Assembly: GCA_014799925.1 (NCBI GenBank)
Contig: JAAVHC010000011.1
Coordinates: 1 to 46,286, forward strand
Direction of reading: 5' to 3'
Source of the DNA: Oscillibacter sp.
GTDB taxonomy: Bacteria; Bacillota; Clostridia; Oscillospirales; Oscillospiraceae
Length of the DNA: 46,286 nucleotides
Part shown: one piece after another, positions 7,385-15,258 of the stretch
Layout: every line of letters starts with the position of its first letter
Position numbering within the stretch: the stretch's first letter is position 1
Notes under the pieces: generated by a model
Database searches by the model: none
Told to the model about the DNA's origin: nothing
What the model saw: only the letters and a program-made list of their open reading frames with translations
Made by a program: the position numbers and the translations under genes

Positions 7385-7929
7385 TACTCGCCTCGTTTCT
7401 CCCACATGTCACGGGTCATAAAGTAAAAACAGGTGGGCCGGTCCGGATAGAATTCGTCCGTCAGCTTCTCGGTAAAGGCATACATGAACCCGGATTTCTC
7501 AATCACCCGCCGGGACCGGTGGTTCTCCCGGTAGTGGGTACACCAGATCTCATCCAGCCCCAGATCCTGAAAGCCATACCGCAGCAGCTCCCGGACTACC
7601 TCCGGCATGATGCCCCGGCCCCAATAATCCGGAGAAAGCGCGTAGCCAATCTCGGAGGAACGGCCCTCACGGGCGGCGTCCCCCGGCTTGTGAGGCGTGA
7701 CGAACCCGGCGGAGCCGATGACCCGTCCGCTCTCCCGGTCCACCACCGCGAAGGTGTCCGGCGCGGAGAATACCGTGCGGATGATTTCCAGGCTCTCCTC
7801 AACGCTCTCGTGGGGCTTCCAGCCCGCGATGGGACCCACGCGGGGGTCCTTGCAGCAGGCGTATACGTCCTCCGCGTCGGTTTCGGCGAAAGGACGAAGG
7901 ATGGTTCGGCCGGTTTCCAAAACAGGCAT
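7384..7929 (-). CDS. GNAT N-acetyltransferase, RimJ-like
   Basis: 181 aa, one Acetyltransf_3-type GNAT domain. It opens with the typical LETGRTILRPFAETDAEDVY, has the strand and acetyl-CoA loop EIGYALSPDYWGRGIMPEVVRELLRYGF, and closes with NHRSRRVIEKSGF. RimJ/RimL relatives acetylate ribosomal protein N termini, but most family members have unknown small or peptide acceptors. It forms a two-gene operon with yigZ and lies 14 bp from the end of the upstream XRE gene. Confidence 0.85.
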   Translation of the reverse strand: MPVLETGRTILRPFAETDAEDVYACCKDPRVGPIAGWKPHESVEESLEIIRTVFSAPDTFAVVDRESGRVIGSAGFVTPHKPGDAAREGRSSEIGYALSPDYWGRGIMPEVVRELLRYGFQDLGLDEIWCTHYRENHRSRRVIEKSGFMYAFTEKLTDEFYPDRPTCFYFMTRDMWEKRGE

Positions 7930-7942
7930 GAGGAACTCCTTT

Positions 7943-8149
7943 CTACCGCTGGTCCGCGCGGCCCGTCAGATAATCCAATGATACGTCAAAATGATCCGCC
8001 AGGGCAATCAGATTTGCATAACTGGGCAGATTCTCCCCCAGTTCAAACCGCTGATAATTCCGCTCTTGCAACCCTATGGCTTCCGCCACTTGTGCTTGCG
8101 TTTCCTTCTTTTCCTTGCGCAGTTGGCGCACTCGTTCCTTAAATTCCAT
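7943..8149 (-). CDS. Small XRE-family transcriptional regulator
   Basis: 68 aa, a single Cro/C1-type helix-turn-helix domain (RVRQLRKEKKETQAQVAEAI, then an ERNYQRFELGENLPS recognition helix region). ATG 8149 has AGAGGGG upstream. The longer frame to 8275 crosses the promoter region and is rejected. Divergent from the gene at 8244. The region between holds a perfect sigma-A promoter and five copies of the half-site TAGCG/CGCTA, so this protein is a likely repressor of its neighbour and of itself. Confidence 0.85.
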   Translation of the reverse strand: MEFKERVRQLRKEKKETQAQVAEAIGLQERNYQRFELGENLPSYANLIALADHFDVSLDYLTGRADQR

Positions 8150-8160
8150 AGCTACCCCTC

Positions 8161-8213
8161 TTGACACGCTAATTTTAGCGTGATATAATAGCGTTAAGGC
8201 GCTAATAATAGCG
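8161..8213 (+). promoter_or_regulatory. Consensus promoter with overlapping repressor operators
   Basis: TTGACA (8161-8166), 17-nt spacer and TATAAT (8184-8189): a full consensus promoter reading toward 8244. The spacer is filled by the inverted repeat ACGCTAAttTTAGCGT (8166-8181). Two more overlapping inverted arrangements follow: TAGCGttaaggCGCTA (8189-8204) and CGCTAataaTAGCG (8200-8213). Five half-sites in 47 bp suggest cooperative binding by the adjacent XRE protein. Confidence 0.8.
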
Positions 8214-8243
8214 TTATATAATGAGTATAAAGGAGAAAAACCA

Positions 8244-8489
8244 ATGAACGATTTCATGCAATGGCTGTATGCCAACTACATCAAACCCCAGCTGGACACC
8301 AAGGATATTTCCGCCTATGAAACATCCCTCTCCCTGATGGAGAACTGCTTAAGCGATGAATTAAAGGAGGAGTATAACCGGACCTTGGAATTCTATGCCA
8401 GCCATGCCTTCATTCTGGGGCTTCGCACCGGAGCGGGACTTACCTACTCCTCCCAGAACTCCCTGGGCTCCGCCCATCCCTCGATATAA
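8244..8489 (+). CDS. Small conserved-looking protein of unknown function
   Basis: 81 aa, mostly helical and soluble: it begins NDFMQWLYANYIKPQL, and the middle region TLEFYASHAFILGLRTGAG looks like a conserved core. I do not recognise a characterised family. AAGGAG lies upstream of ATG 8244, under the operator-covered promoter. The last residues (about QNSLGSAHPSI) are read from the antisense of the hflX 3' end, with 46 bp of convergent overlap. The native C terminus may therefore have been lost or replaced when the intergenic DNA was deleted. Confidence 0.6.
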   Translation: MNDFMQWLYANYIKPQLDTKDISAYETSLSLMENCLSDELKEEYNRTLEFYASHAFILGLRTGAGLTYSSQNSLGSAHPSI

Positions 8490-9754
8490 GACTTCACCAC
8501 GCCGACGGCCCTGGGATTGCACACGGCCACAACGTCGATGCTGGCGGCGTACTCCACGCTCTCCACTTTGGCCTCCCGGTACAGCAGGTCCAGCAGTCCG
8601 GCCTTGTCGTAGGGCAGATGAATGGTCACCCGGCGGGTCCCCTTGTCCAGAATCCGGTCGATGGCCGCCAGCAGCTGGTCCAGCCCCTCCCCCGTTCTGG
8701 CGGAGATGTTCACCGCGTCTTCGCCGTGGGGCCGGATGTCCCCCCAGAAGAGGTCGGACTTGTTATAGACCCGCAGGCAGGGCGTTCCTTCCGCGCCCAA
8801 CTCGCCGATGAGGCCGTCCACAATCTGCGCCTGCTCCTGCCAGTGGGGGTTGGAAATATCTATCACATGGAGCAGCAGGTCGGCATACTCCAGCTCCTCC
8901 AGCGTGGCCTTGAAGGCGTCCACCAGCTGGTGGGGCAGCTTGCGGATGAAACCCACGGTGTCGCTGATCACCACGTCCATGGTGTCACTGACAGTCAGCA
9001 GGCGGCTGGTGGTGTCCAGGGTATCAAAGAGCCGGTTGTTGGCGGGGATATCCGCCCCGGTGAGGGCGTTCAAAAGCGTGGATTTCCCGGCGTTGGTGTA
9101 GCCCACGATGGCCGCCACGGGAATCTCATTCTTCATCCGCCGCTGGCGCTGGGTGCCGCGGATGCGGCGGACCTCCTCCAGCTCCTCCTTCAGCTTGTCA
9201 ATCTTCCGGTGGATATGGCGGCGGTCGGTCTCCAGCTGGGTCTCGCCGGGGCCCTTGGAGCCGATGGGCCCTTTGCCGCTGGTGCCCGCCTGACGCTCCA
9301 GGTGGGTCCACATGCCGGTCAGCCGGGGCAGCAGATACTGGTACTGGGCCAGCTCCACCTGGAGCCGTCCCTCACGGGTCCTGGCCCGCTGGGCGAAAAT
9401 GTCCAGAATGAGGGCGCTGCGGTCCAGCACCTGGACGCCCAATTCCTCTGTGAGCACCCGCATCTGGGAGGGGCTGAGGTCGTTGTCAAAGATGACCGTG
9501 GTGGCCTCCTCGTTTTTCACCAGCTCCCTGATCTCGGCCACCTTGCCCTCGCCGATGAAGGTCCGTGGGTCCGGAGAGGCCCGGTTCTGGAGGACGGAGG
9601 CGGCGGCCTCACCGCCGGCGGTCTCCACCAGGGCTTCCAGCTCGTCCATGGACTCCTGGTCGGCGTTGTCTTTGGCCTCCAGCCGGGGGCTGGAGAGGCC
9701 CACCAGGATGGCAATATCTCTTGGGGTTTTGATTTCTTCTGTTACTTCTTTCAT
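8444..9754 (-). CDS. hflX: GTPase HflX
   Basis: 436 aa. HflX binds 50S and 70S ribosomes, splits stalled or heat-damaged ribosomes and contributes to macrolide and lincosamide tolerance in several Firmicutes. Visible parts are the N-terminal HflX domain (VGLSSPR, PDPRTFIGEGKVAEI, DNDLSPSQMR), a coiled-coil linker rich in Arg/Glu (RRHIHRKIDKLKEELEEVRR), the G1 loop GYTNAGKSTL, switch I with FDTLDTTSR, G3 DTVGFI and G4 NKSD. The 3' end overlaps the convergent small gene by 46 bp. A hairpin-rich element follows the start side. Confidence 0.95.
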   Translation of the reverse strand: MKEVTEEIKTPRDIAILVGLSSPRLEAKDNADQESMDELEALVETAGGEAAASVLQNRASPDPRTFIGEGKVAEIRELVKNEEATTVIFDNDLSPSQMRVLTEELGVQVLDRSALILDIFAQRARTREGRLQVELAQYQYLLPRLTGMWTHLERQAGTSGKGPIGSKGPGETQLETDRRHIHRKIDKLKEELEEVRRIRGTQRQRRMKNEIPVAAIVGYTNAGKSTLLNALTGADIPANNRLFDTLDTTSRLLTVSDTMDVVISDTVGFIRKLPHQLVDAFKATLEELEYADLLLHVIDISNPHWQEQAQIVDGLIGELGAEGTPCLRVYNKSDLFWGDIRPHGEDAVNISARTGEGLDQLLAAIDRILDKGTRRVTIHLPYDKAGLLDLLYREAKVESVEYAASIDVVAVCNPRAVGVVKSYIEGWAEPREFWEE

Positions 9755-9781
9755 AGTACCTCGATGTTTCCAGTTGATAGC

Positions 9782-9891
9782 CCGGGCTTACGCAGCCCGG
9801 ACCTGCGCCTACTTTTGCCACGCGGCAAAAGTAGGCAAAAACGCGCCAGAACCAAGGTTCTGGACTCCTTTAGCGTCGCCCAAAGGGCGAC
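9782..9891 (-). repeat. Cluster of four hairpins, including an inverted copy of the two-hairpin module
   Basis: Four perfect hairpins stand in a row: CCGGGCT/AGCCCGG (9782-9800), CTACTTTTGCC/GGCAAAAGTAG (9809-9834), CCAGAACC/GGTTCTGG (9846-9863) and GTCGCCC/GGGCGAC (9875-9891). Read on the minus strand, hairpin 9863-9846, linker CGCGTTTTTG and hairpin 9834-9809 have the same layout as 10226-10286 and 35729-35788 on the plus strand. No gene is supported in 9755-10359; the frame 9988-10359 is translation of the repeat. Confidence 0.7.
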
Positions 9892-10085
9892 ACTTTATGT
9901 TTTGATTTTTTACGCTACGATCTGGTGGACTGTCTGTCCTGCGGAGTGCAGGGGGCCGCCAGGGGTGCTTACTTCTCCGGATGCGCACTAACGATTGTCG
10001 TTGGACAACATGCCGGGAGCCTCTGCGCCTATCGCTTTTCTTTTCGTCAACTCTGCGTCTCCTGGCAATGGTGAAAAATAATTGA

Positions 10086-10286
10086 AGAAGCGGCTTAGCT
10101 TCCTCTGGGTCCCGTCAGGACTCGTGGGTAGACGAACCATCCGGCGCGTTCTGATCGGTGCTATCGGCAGAATCAAGCCAGGTAGGTCGCAGCGCAAATA
10201 ATAGCCCCCGTAATTCAGGAAGGTTCTTAGGAAACGTAGTTTCCTAAGCGTGCTTTTGGTTACTTTTCCCACGAGGGAAAAGTAAC
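10086..10286 (+). repeat. About 200-bp dispersed structured element, copy 1
   Basis: Shares blocks in the same order with 35594-35788: AGAAGCGGCTTAGC, CGTGGGTAG, TCCGGCGC, CTATCG, AGGTCGCAGCGCA, ATTCAGG and GTGCTTTTGGTT. It ends in two hairpins, CTTAGGAAAC-gta-GTTTCCTAAG (10226-10248) and GTTACTTTTCCC-acga-GGGAAAAGTAAC (10259-10286). Between the copies, the hairpin sequences differ while pairing is kept. It lies just beyond the rpmE terminator. Confidence 0.75.
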
Positions 10287-10313
10287 ACCCTGTCCCCACC
10301 CCGATGGGCGGAT

Positions 10314-10347
10314 AAAAAGAGCCGCTCCGCAGACCGCGGAACGGCTC
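10314..10347 (-). terminator. rpmE terminator
   Basis: On the minus strand GAGCCGTTCCGCG pairs with GCGGAGCGGCTC (one mismatch) and is followed by TTTTT, 13 bp after the rpmE stop. Confidence 0.85.
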
Positions 10348-10359
10348 ATCGTAATGCAA

Positions 10360-10560
10360 TCAGTTCAGGCCAAACTTCTTGTTGAACTTGGCAACCCGTC
10401 CGCCGGTATCGACCAGCTTCTGCTTGCCCGTGAAGAAGGGGTGACACTTAGAGCAGACTTCCACGCGAATGTCCTTCTTCGTGGAACCTGTCTCAATTAC
10501 ATTACCGCAGGCGCATTTAATCGTAGTCTGCTGATAATTGGGATGGATACCTTCCTTCAT
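10360..10560 (-). CDS. rpmE: 50S ribosomal protein L31 (zinc-binding type)
   Basis: 66 aa, full length. A large-subunit protein with the four-cysteine zinc site Cys16, Cys18, Cys36 and Cys39 (CAC..CSKC), so this is the C+ form rather than the zinc-independent paralogue. Monocistronic: its own sigma-A promoter at 10626-10654 and a strong terminator at 10314-10347. A structured repeat element lies immediately downstream. Confidence 0.95.
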   Translation of the reverse strand: MKEGIHPNYQQTTIKCACGNVIETGSTKKDIRVEVCSKCHPFFTGKQKLVDTGGRVAKFNKKFGLN

Positions 10561-10625
10561 TGCTCTTGTTCACCTCTTTCCTCTTCAATTGGCTTTTTCG
10601 CAGCTTTCACCGCAAAACCTTAGTC

Positions 10626-10654
10626 AGTATACCACGCCGCAATCTGAATTGCAA
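10626..10654 (-). promoter_or_regulatory. Sigma-A type promoter of rpmE
   Basis: Minus strand TTGCAA (10654-10649), 17-nt spacer, TATACT (10631-10626), about 65 bp before the rpmE start. Confidence 0.75.
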
Positions 10655-10707
10655 GCTATTTTTCAGAAATTCTCCTCTTTTTTTGCCAAACCACTTTGAG
10701 AGGGCGC

Positions 10708-10737
10708 AAAAAAGGCGGGCAGCCGGTACTGCCCGCC
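10708..10737 (-). terminator. Terminator of the cmk-plsC-ispH operon
   Basis: Minus strand GGCGGGCAG/CTGCCCGCC hairpin followed by TTTTTT, 15 bp after the ispH-S1 stop. Confidence 0.9.
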
Positions 10738-10752
10738 TCTTTTACCCGGGAA

Positions 10753-12708
10753 TTACGCTTCCTCCCCGGCTTCCTCTGCGGGAACAGGGGTGGGCGCCAG
10801 CAGAGCGCGGATGGACAGGGAAATCTTCTGCTTCTCCTCGTCCACGGCGGTGATTCTGGCCTCCACAGTCTGGCCCTCGGACAGAACGTCGCCGGGCTTC
10901 TCAATGCGGTGATCCGCAATCTGGGAGATGTGAATCAGGCCGTCCACACCGGGAACCACCTCGGCAAACGCGCCGAAGGTCATCAGCTTCACCACGCGCA
11001 CACTGGCGGTGTCGCCCACCTTGTAGGTGTCCATGAACACCTGCCAGGGATTGGTGCTGCGGTCCTTCACGCCCAGGGAAATCTTCCGCTTCTCGGAATC
11101 AAAGGAAATGACATACACCTCCAGGGTGTCGCCGATGGCGACTACCTCGTTGGGGTGCTTGATGCGGCTCCAGGACAGGTCGGTAATATGTACCATCCCG
11201 TCCACGCCGCCGATGTCCACAAACACGCCATAGCTGGTCATGCTCTTCACCGTGCCGGTGTAGCGCTTGCCCGTCTCGATGTTGGCCCAGACCTCGGCGG
11301 CGGCGGCGGCGCGGGCCTCCTGCTGCACGGCCTTGATGGAACCCACCACGCGGCGGCGGGCGCGGTTGACCTCGGTGATGCGCAGCTTCACATGCTGCTT
11401 CACCAGCTCGGTCATGGCGGCGTCACGGGGCAGACCGGACTGGGACGCGGGCACAAACACGCGCACGCCCTTGACGGACACCACTACGCCGCCCTTGTTC
11501 TCCTCGGTAACGATGCCTTCCATGACCTCCTTGCTCTCGCAGGCCGTCTCAATGTTCTCCCATACCTTGACGGCGTCAATCTTCTTCTTGGACAGAGTGG
11601 CATAGCCCTCCACGTCGTTGACGCGGATGACGAACAGCTCGTATTCTTCGCCGATCTTCACCACGTCCTCGGGCTTCACCGAGGGATCATCGGACAGCTG
11701 GTCTACAGGAATGTAGCCGGCTTGCTTACAACCCAGGTCCACATGGACTTCCGTGGGGGTAATGGCGGTGACTACGCCGGTTACCTTATCTCCTGTATTT
11801 AATGTATTGGTATACTGCTCTACCAATTCTTCAAAATTTTCCATGCCCTCGCCCTGGATTTTTTCTTCGCTCATCGTCTTTTTGACCTCCTTTATGATGC
11901 TCGCAGGCGTGGAGGCCCCCGCGGTCAATCCAACCTTACCGCAGCCGGACAGCTCCCCCAGGGGCAGCTCGTCCGCGTTCTCAATCTGATAAACGCGGGG
12001 ACACTGCCGGCGGCAGATCTCCGTCAGGTGCGTTGTGTTGGCGCTCTTGGGATCACCAACCACCACCATAGCGTCCACCTGAGAGGCCAAAACGGCCGCC
12101 TCTGATTGGCGCGTATGCGTAGCATCACATATTGTATCAAAGATTTTTAGATTTGTACACTCTTTTTTTATAATTTTCAAAGAATCTTCCCAAACTTCTC
12201 GCCGGAGAGTGGTCTGGGATACAATGGTCACGCCCGCCGCCCTCTCTGCGGCAGGACTTTTCGCCCATCTGGCAGCTTCTTCCGGTCCTGAAAATACCAG
12301 AAGATTTCCGCACCAGCCCGCGATTCCCCGGACCTCCGGATGGTCCGGATCGCCGATCATCACCGGCTGGCGGCCCTCCTTCTCCGCCGCCTCCACGAGC
12401 CGCTGGACGCGGGCCACCTTGGGGCAGGTAGCGTCCACAATCCTCGCGCCCCGTTCCTCCAGAGCGCGGTAGACCTCCCTGCCGGCCCCATGGGCCCGGA
12501 GCAGGACCCAGTCTCCCGGCCGGGCCTCCTCCGGAGCGTCCATGACACGCATGCCCCGGGCCTCCAGCTGCCCGGTGACGTGGCGGTTGTGAATCACGCT
12601 CCCCAGCATCCGGGGGCGCTCCGCCGTCTCCGCCAGCTCCTGGGCCATTTTGACCGCGCGGGCCACGCCGAAGCAGAACCCCGCGCTTTTTGCCTGAATT
12701 ATTTCCAT
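10753..12708 (-). CDS. ispH: Bifunctional IspH / ribosomal protein S1-like protein
   Basis: 651 aa fusion typical of Clostridia. Residues about 1-280 are 4-hydroxy-3-methylbut-2-enyl diphosphate reductase, the last MEP-pathway enzyme, a [4Fe-4S] protein making IPP and DMAPP. Visible are Cys12 in AGFCFGV, a second Cys in DATCPKV, a third in TICDATHTRQ, and HPEVRG. After an acidic linker, residues about 305-640 hold four S1 RNA-binding repeats (GDKVTGVVTAI, MEGIVTEENKG, GKRYTGTVKSM, GDTASVRVVKL). Whether the fusion acts as ribosomal S1 or links isoprenoid supply to RNA binding is not known from sequence. It overlaps plsC by 10 bp at its start and ends the operon. Confidence 0.95.
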   Translation of the reverse strand: MEIIQAKSAGFCFGVARAVKMAQELAETAERPRMLGSVIHNRHVTGQLEARGMRVMDAPEEARPGDWVLLRAHGAGREVYRALEERGARIVDATCPKVARVQRLVEAAEKEGRQPVMIGDPDHPEVRGIAGWCGNLLVFSGPEEAARWAKSPAAERAAGVTIVSQTTLRREVWEDSLKIIKKECTNLKIFDTICDATHTRQSEAAVLASQVDAMVVVGDPKSANTTHLTEICRRQCPRVYQIENADELPLGELSGCGKVGLTAGASTPASIIKEVKKTMSEEKIQGEGMENFEELVEQYTNTLNTGDKVTGVVTAITPTEVHVDLGCKQAGYIPVDQLSDDPSVKPEDVVKIGEEYELFVIRVNDVEGYATLSKKKIDAVKVWENIETACESKEVMEGIVTEENKGGVVVSVKGVRVFVPASQSGLPRDAAMTELVKQHVKLRITEVNRARRRVVGSIKAVQQEARAAAAAEVWANIETGKRYTGTVKSMTSYGVFVDIGGVDGMVHITDLSWSRIKHPNEVVAIGDTLEVYVISFDSEKRKISLGVKDRSTNPWQVFMDTYKVGDTASVRVVKLMTFGAFAEVVPGVDGLIHISQIADHRIEKPGDVLSEGQTVEARITAVDEEKQKISLSIRALLAPTPVPAEEAGEEA

Positions 12709-13298
12709 CCGTCCACCTCGCTCAGGGCGTAAATGCGATTCAGAACCTCCGCGGCGATCGCGCGGTTCTCATCGGGGGTAGGCCGGCGTCCGGCAATGAC
12801 CGGGATGTAAGGCTCGCCGAAGACAATGGTTGTCTTCCGCAGGAACTTATGCTTCTCCCCGCAGTAGATGGGGATCATGGGAACGCCGGTGCGGACGGCC
12901 AGCATGGTGACGCCGCCCTTGGCCTCCACGTCTCCCCGCTCCTCTACCCGCGTCCCCTCGGGGAACACCAGCAGGCGGTTGCCGCCGGAGAGAACCTTTA
13001 TGGCTGTTTTCATGGCGGTCAGGTCATTCCCTCCCCGCTTGACCGGGAAGATGCCCAGCTTCCGCAAAAATGGGCCCAGCAGCGGAATCCGGAACAGCTG
13101 ATCCTTCGCCATCACCGTCAATCGGGAGTCCCGGGGGAGATTCAGGCCAATGACGATGGGGTCCCACCCGCTGACATGGTTGGCGCACAGCAGCGCGCCG
13201 CCCTCCGGCAGATTCTCCATACCCACCACCCGGCAGGGAAACAGCAGATGAACAAACGGGGCCACAATCGTATAAATGATGCGGTAAAACTTCGTCAT
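12699..13298 (-). CDS. plsC: 1-acyl-sn-glycerol-3-phosphate acyltransferase
   Basis: 199 aa, usual for short PlsC enzymes. Transfers an acyl chain to lysophosphatidate to make phosphatidate at the inner membrane face. Motif I, CANHVSGWDP (NHX4D), motif II near KDQLFRIPLLGPFLRKLGIFPVKR, motif III VFPEGTR and motif IV region VPMIPIY are all present. A hydrophobic N terminus anchors it. It overlaps cmk by 4 bp (ATGA) and ispH by 10 bp, so translation is coupled across cmk-plsC-ispH. Confidence 0.93.
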   Translation of the reverse strand: MTKFYRIIYTIVAPFVHLLFPCRVVGMENLPEGGALLCANHVSGWDPIVIGLNLPRDSRLTVMAKDQLFRIPLLGPFLRKLGIFPVKRGGNDLTAMKTAIKVLSGGNRLLVFPEGTRVEERGDVEAKGGVTMLAVRTGVPMIPIYCGEKHKFLRKTTIVFGEPYIPVIAGRRPTPDENRAIAAEVLNRIYALSEVDGWK

Positions 13299-13978
13299 AG
13301 CCCGGTCCGCCCCCTGATAAGTTCAATCACCCGCGCCAGACTCTCCTCAAAACTGATTTCCGTGGTATCCAGCGTGACGGCGTCCGCCGCCGGGCGGAGG
13401 GGCGCGGCGGCGCGGTTCATGTCGTTTTCGTCCCGTTCCCGCGTCTCCCGCAGAAGCTGATCAAAATCCCTGGGCGTTCCCCGCTGGCAAAGCTCCAGCC
13501 ACCGGCGGCGGGCTCTGGCCTCGCTTCCGGCGGTCAGGAAAATTTTCACGTCCGCATCCGGCAGCACCACCGTGCCGATATCCCGGCCATCCATAATCAC
13601 GCTGTGCTTTTTCGCCATGTCCCGCTGCATCTCCAGCAGAAACGCCCGCACCGCCGGATGGGCGGACATGGCGGAAGCCGCCATGGAGACCTCCTGGGTC
13701 CGGATGAGACCGGTCACGTCCTCCCCGTTGAGGATCATCCGTTGAAGGCCGCCCCCGTCGTGGGCTATGGCGATTCCAATCTCCGGAAGCAGGGACGCCG
13801 CCGCCGCGTCTCCCGGCTCCAGCCCCCGGCGAAGAAGGTGAAGGGCCGCCGTCCGGTAGATGGCTCCCGTATCCACATAAATAAGGTTAAGCTGTCCCGC
13901 CGCCGCGCGGGCAAGGGTGCTTTTCCCGGCCCCGCTGGGGCCGTCGATGGCGACAGAAATATGCCTGCTTGCTTCCAT
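13295..13978 (-). CDS. cmk: (d)CMP kinase
   Basis: 227 aa cytidylate kinase, phosphorylating CMP and dCMP with ATP. P-loop IDGPSGAGKSTLAR near the start, VDTGAIYRTAAL, and IMDGRDIGTVVLPDADVKIFLTA are characteristic. I choose ATG 13978 (preceded by an AAGGAAAAGGA purine tract); the longer frame to 14053 runs into the preceding gene. It lies 29 bp from the flavoprotein stop and overlaps plsC by 4 bp, in the order cmk-plsC-ispH-rpsA common in Clostridia. Confidence 0.95.
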   Translation of the reverse strand: MEASRHISVAIDGPSGAGKSTLARAAAGQLNLIYVDTGAIYRTAALHLLRRGLEPGDAAAASLLPEIGIAIAHDGGGLQRMILNGEDVTGLIRTQEVSMAASAMSAHPAVRAFLLEMQRDMAKKHSVIMDGRDIGTVVLPDADVKIFLTAGSEARARRRWLELCQRGTPRDFDQLLRETRERDENDMNRAAAPLRPAADAVTLDTTEISFEESLARVIELIRGRTGL

Positions 13979-14007
13979 ATTCTTGCTTAATTCCTTTTCC
14001 TTTATTC

Positions 14008-15258
14008 TTATCCTACGGCGGCGGAGACCCCCGCCAGATGTCCCGTACACCACGCTGTCTGGAGGTTGAATCCTCCCGTATAGGCGTCCACGTCCAGCAC
14101 CTCGCCCGCAAAGTAGAGACCGGGCAGAAGCTTCGATTCCATGGTGGAGGGGTTCACTTCCTTCACCGTCACGCCGCCGGAGGTGACGATCGCCTCCGCC
14201 ACCGGCCGGGGGCCTGTGATCTCAACAGGCAGCGCCTTCAGAAGCGTCAGCACCCGGCGGCGCTGCTCCCTTGTCAGGTCGTGGACCTTCTGCCGGGGGT
14301 CGATTTCCGTCAGGGCGACAAAGGGCCCGATCAATTTCCTGGGCAATAACTCATCCAGCGAATTTACAAAATCACTGTTGGCGTGCTTCGTAAAATCGGC
14401 CAGAAGGCGCTTATCCAGCGCCCCCTCGTCCAGCGCGGGCTTCAAATCAATCTCCAGGCGGTACTTCTTCCTGTTGAAATGCCGCATATGCGCCGACGCC
14501 GACAGGACCATGGGACCGCTGACCCCGAAGTGAGTAAAGAGCATCTCTCCAAAGTCGGCGTATATCTTCTTCCCGTTCTCATAGACCCGCAGGGCCGCGT
14601 TTTTCAGACTCAGCCCCTGAAGGCTGGCGCACAGATCACCGGCGGCGCACAGCGGCACCAGAGATCCCCTGGGCTCCTGAACGGTATGCCCCGCCTGCCT
14701 TGCCAGGCGGTAGCCGTCCCCCGTGCTGCCGGTCAGCGGATAGCTGACGCCGCCTGTGGCCACGATAACCCGTTCCGCCTCATACGCGGCTTTCTCCCCC
14801 TTCACGCCCTGAAGGACGCCGTCCCGGATCGTCAGCGCCCGCGCCATATCCCGAAAAATGGATACCTCCAGTTTTTTCAGCCGCTTTTCCAGCGCTCCGC
14901 TAACGTCAAAGGCCCGGTCGGACACGGGAAACACCCGGCTGCCACGCTCCGTTTTAACAGGTACGCCCAACGCCTCAAAAAAGGCCATCACATCGGCGCT
15001 GGTGCATTGGCTGTAAGCGCTGTAAAGGAATCTGCCATTACGCGGAACATTCCGCAGGAATTCCTCCAGATCACAGCAATTGGTCAGGTTGCACCGGCCT
15101 TTTCCGGTGATATTCAGCTTTTTGCCCAGCCGCTCATTCGGCTCCAGAAGACAGACAGAGGCGCCCGCCTCCGCCGCGGTGATTGCGGCCATCATACCCG
15201 CCGGCCCACCGCCAATGACCACAATGTCAGCTTTTATCACTGTGCTCAAACACTCCAT
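14008..15258 (-). CDS. NAD(P)/FAD-dependent oxidoreductase, HI0933/BaiN-like
   Basis: About 416 aa flavoprotein with an N-terminal dinucleotide-binding fold (IVVIGGGPAGMMAAITAAEAG), KLNITGKGRCNLTN, a middle VIVATGGVSYPLTGSTGDGYRLA and a C-terminal TSGGVTVKEVNPSTMESKLLPGLYFAGEVLDVDAYTGGFNLQTA block. The family includes BaiN, linked to bile-acid dehydroxylation in Clostridium, but most members have no known substrate and I do not assign that role. The start is uncertain: GTG 15264, ATG 15258 or GTG 15240, all overlapping the end of the RpiR gene, which suggests coupling. I report ATG 15258. Confidence 0.85.
   Translation of the reverse strand: MECLSTVIKADIVVIGGGPAGMMAAITAAEAGASVCLLEPNERLGKKLNITGKGRCNLTNCCDLEEFLRNVPRNGRFLYSAYSQCTSADVMAFFEALGVPVKTERGSRVFPVSDRAFDVSGALEKRLKKLEVSIFRDMARALTIRDGVLQGVKGEKAAYEAERVIVATGGVSYPLTGSTGDGYRLARQAGHTVQEPRGSLVPLCAAGDLCASLQGLSLKNAALRVYENGKKIYADFGEMLFTHFGVSGPMVLSASAHMRHFNRKKYRLEIDLKPALDEGALDKRLLADFTKHANSDFVNSLDELLPRKLIGPFVALTEIDPRQKVHDLTREQRRRVLTLLKALPVEITGPRPVAEAIVTSGGVTVKEVNPSTMESKLLPGLYFAGEVLDVDAYTGGFNLQTAWCTGHLAGVSAAVG

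Noticed and set aside
9988-10359. 123-codon minus-strand open frame
   Set aside because: It covers the dispersed structured element. The partly similar frame at 35669-36067 comes from the other copy, and both lack starts with ribosome-binding sites.
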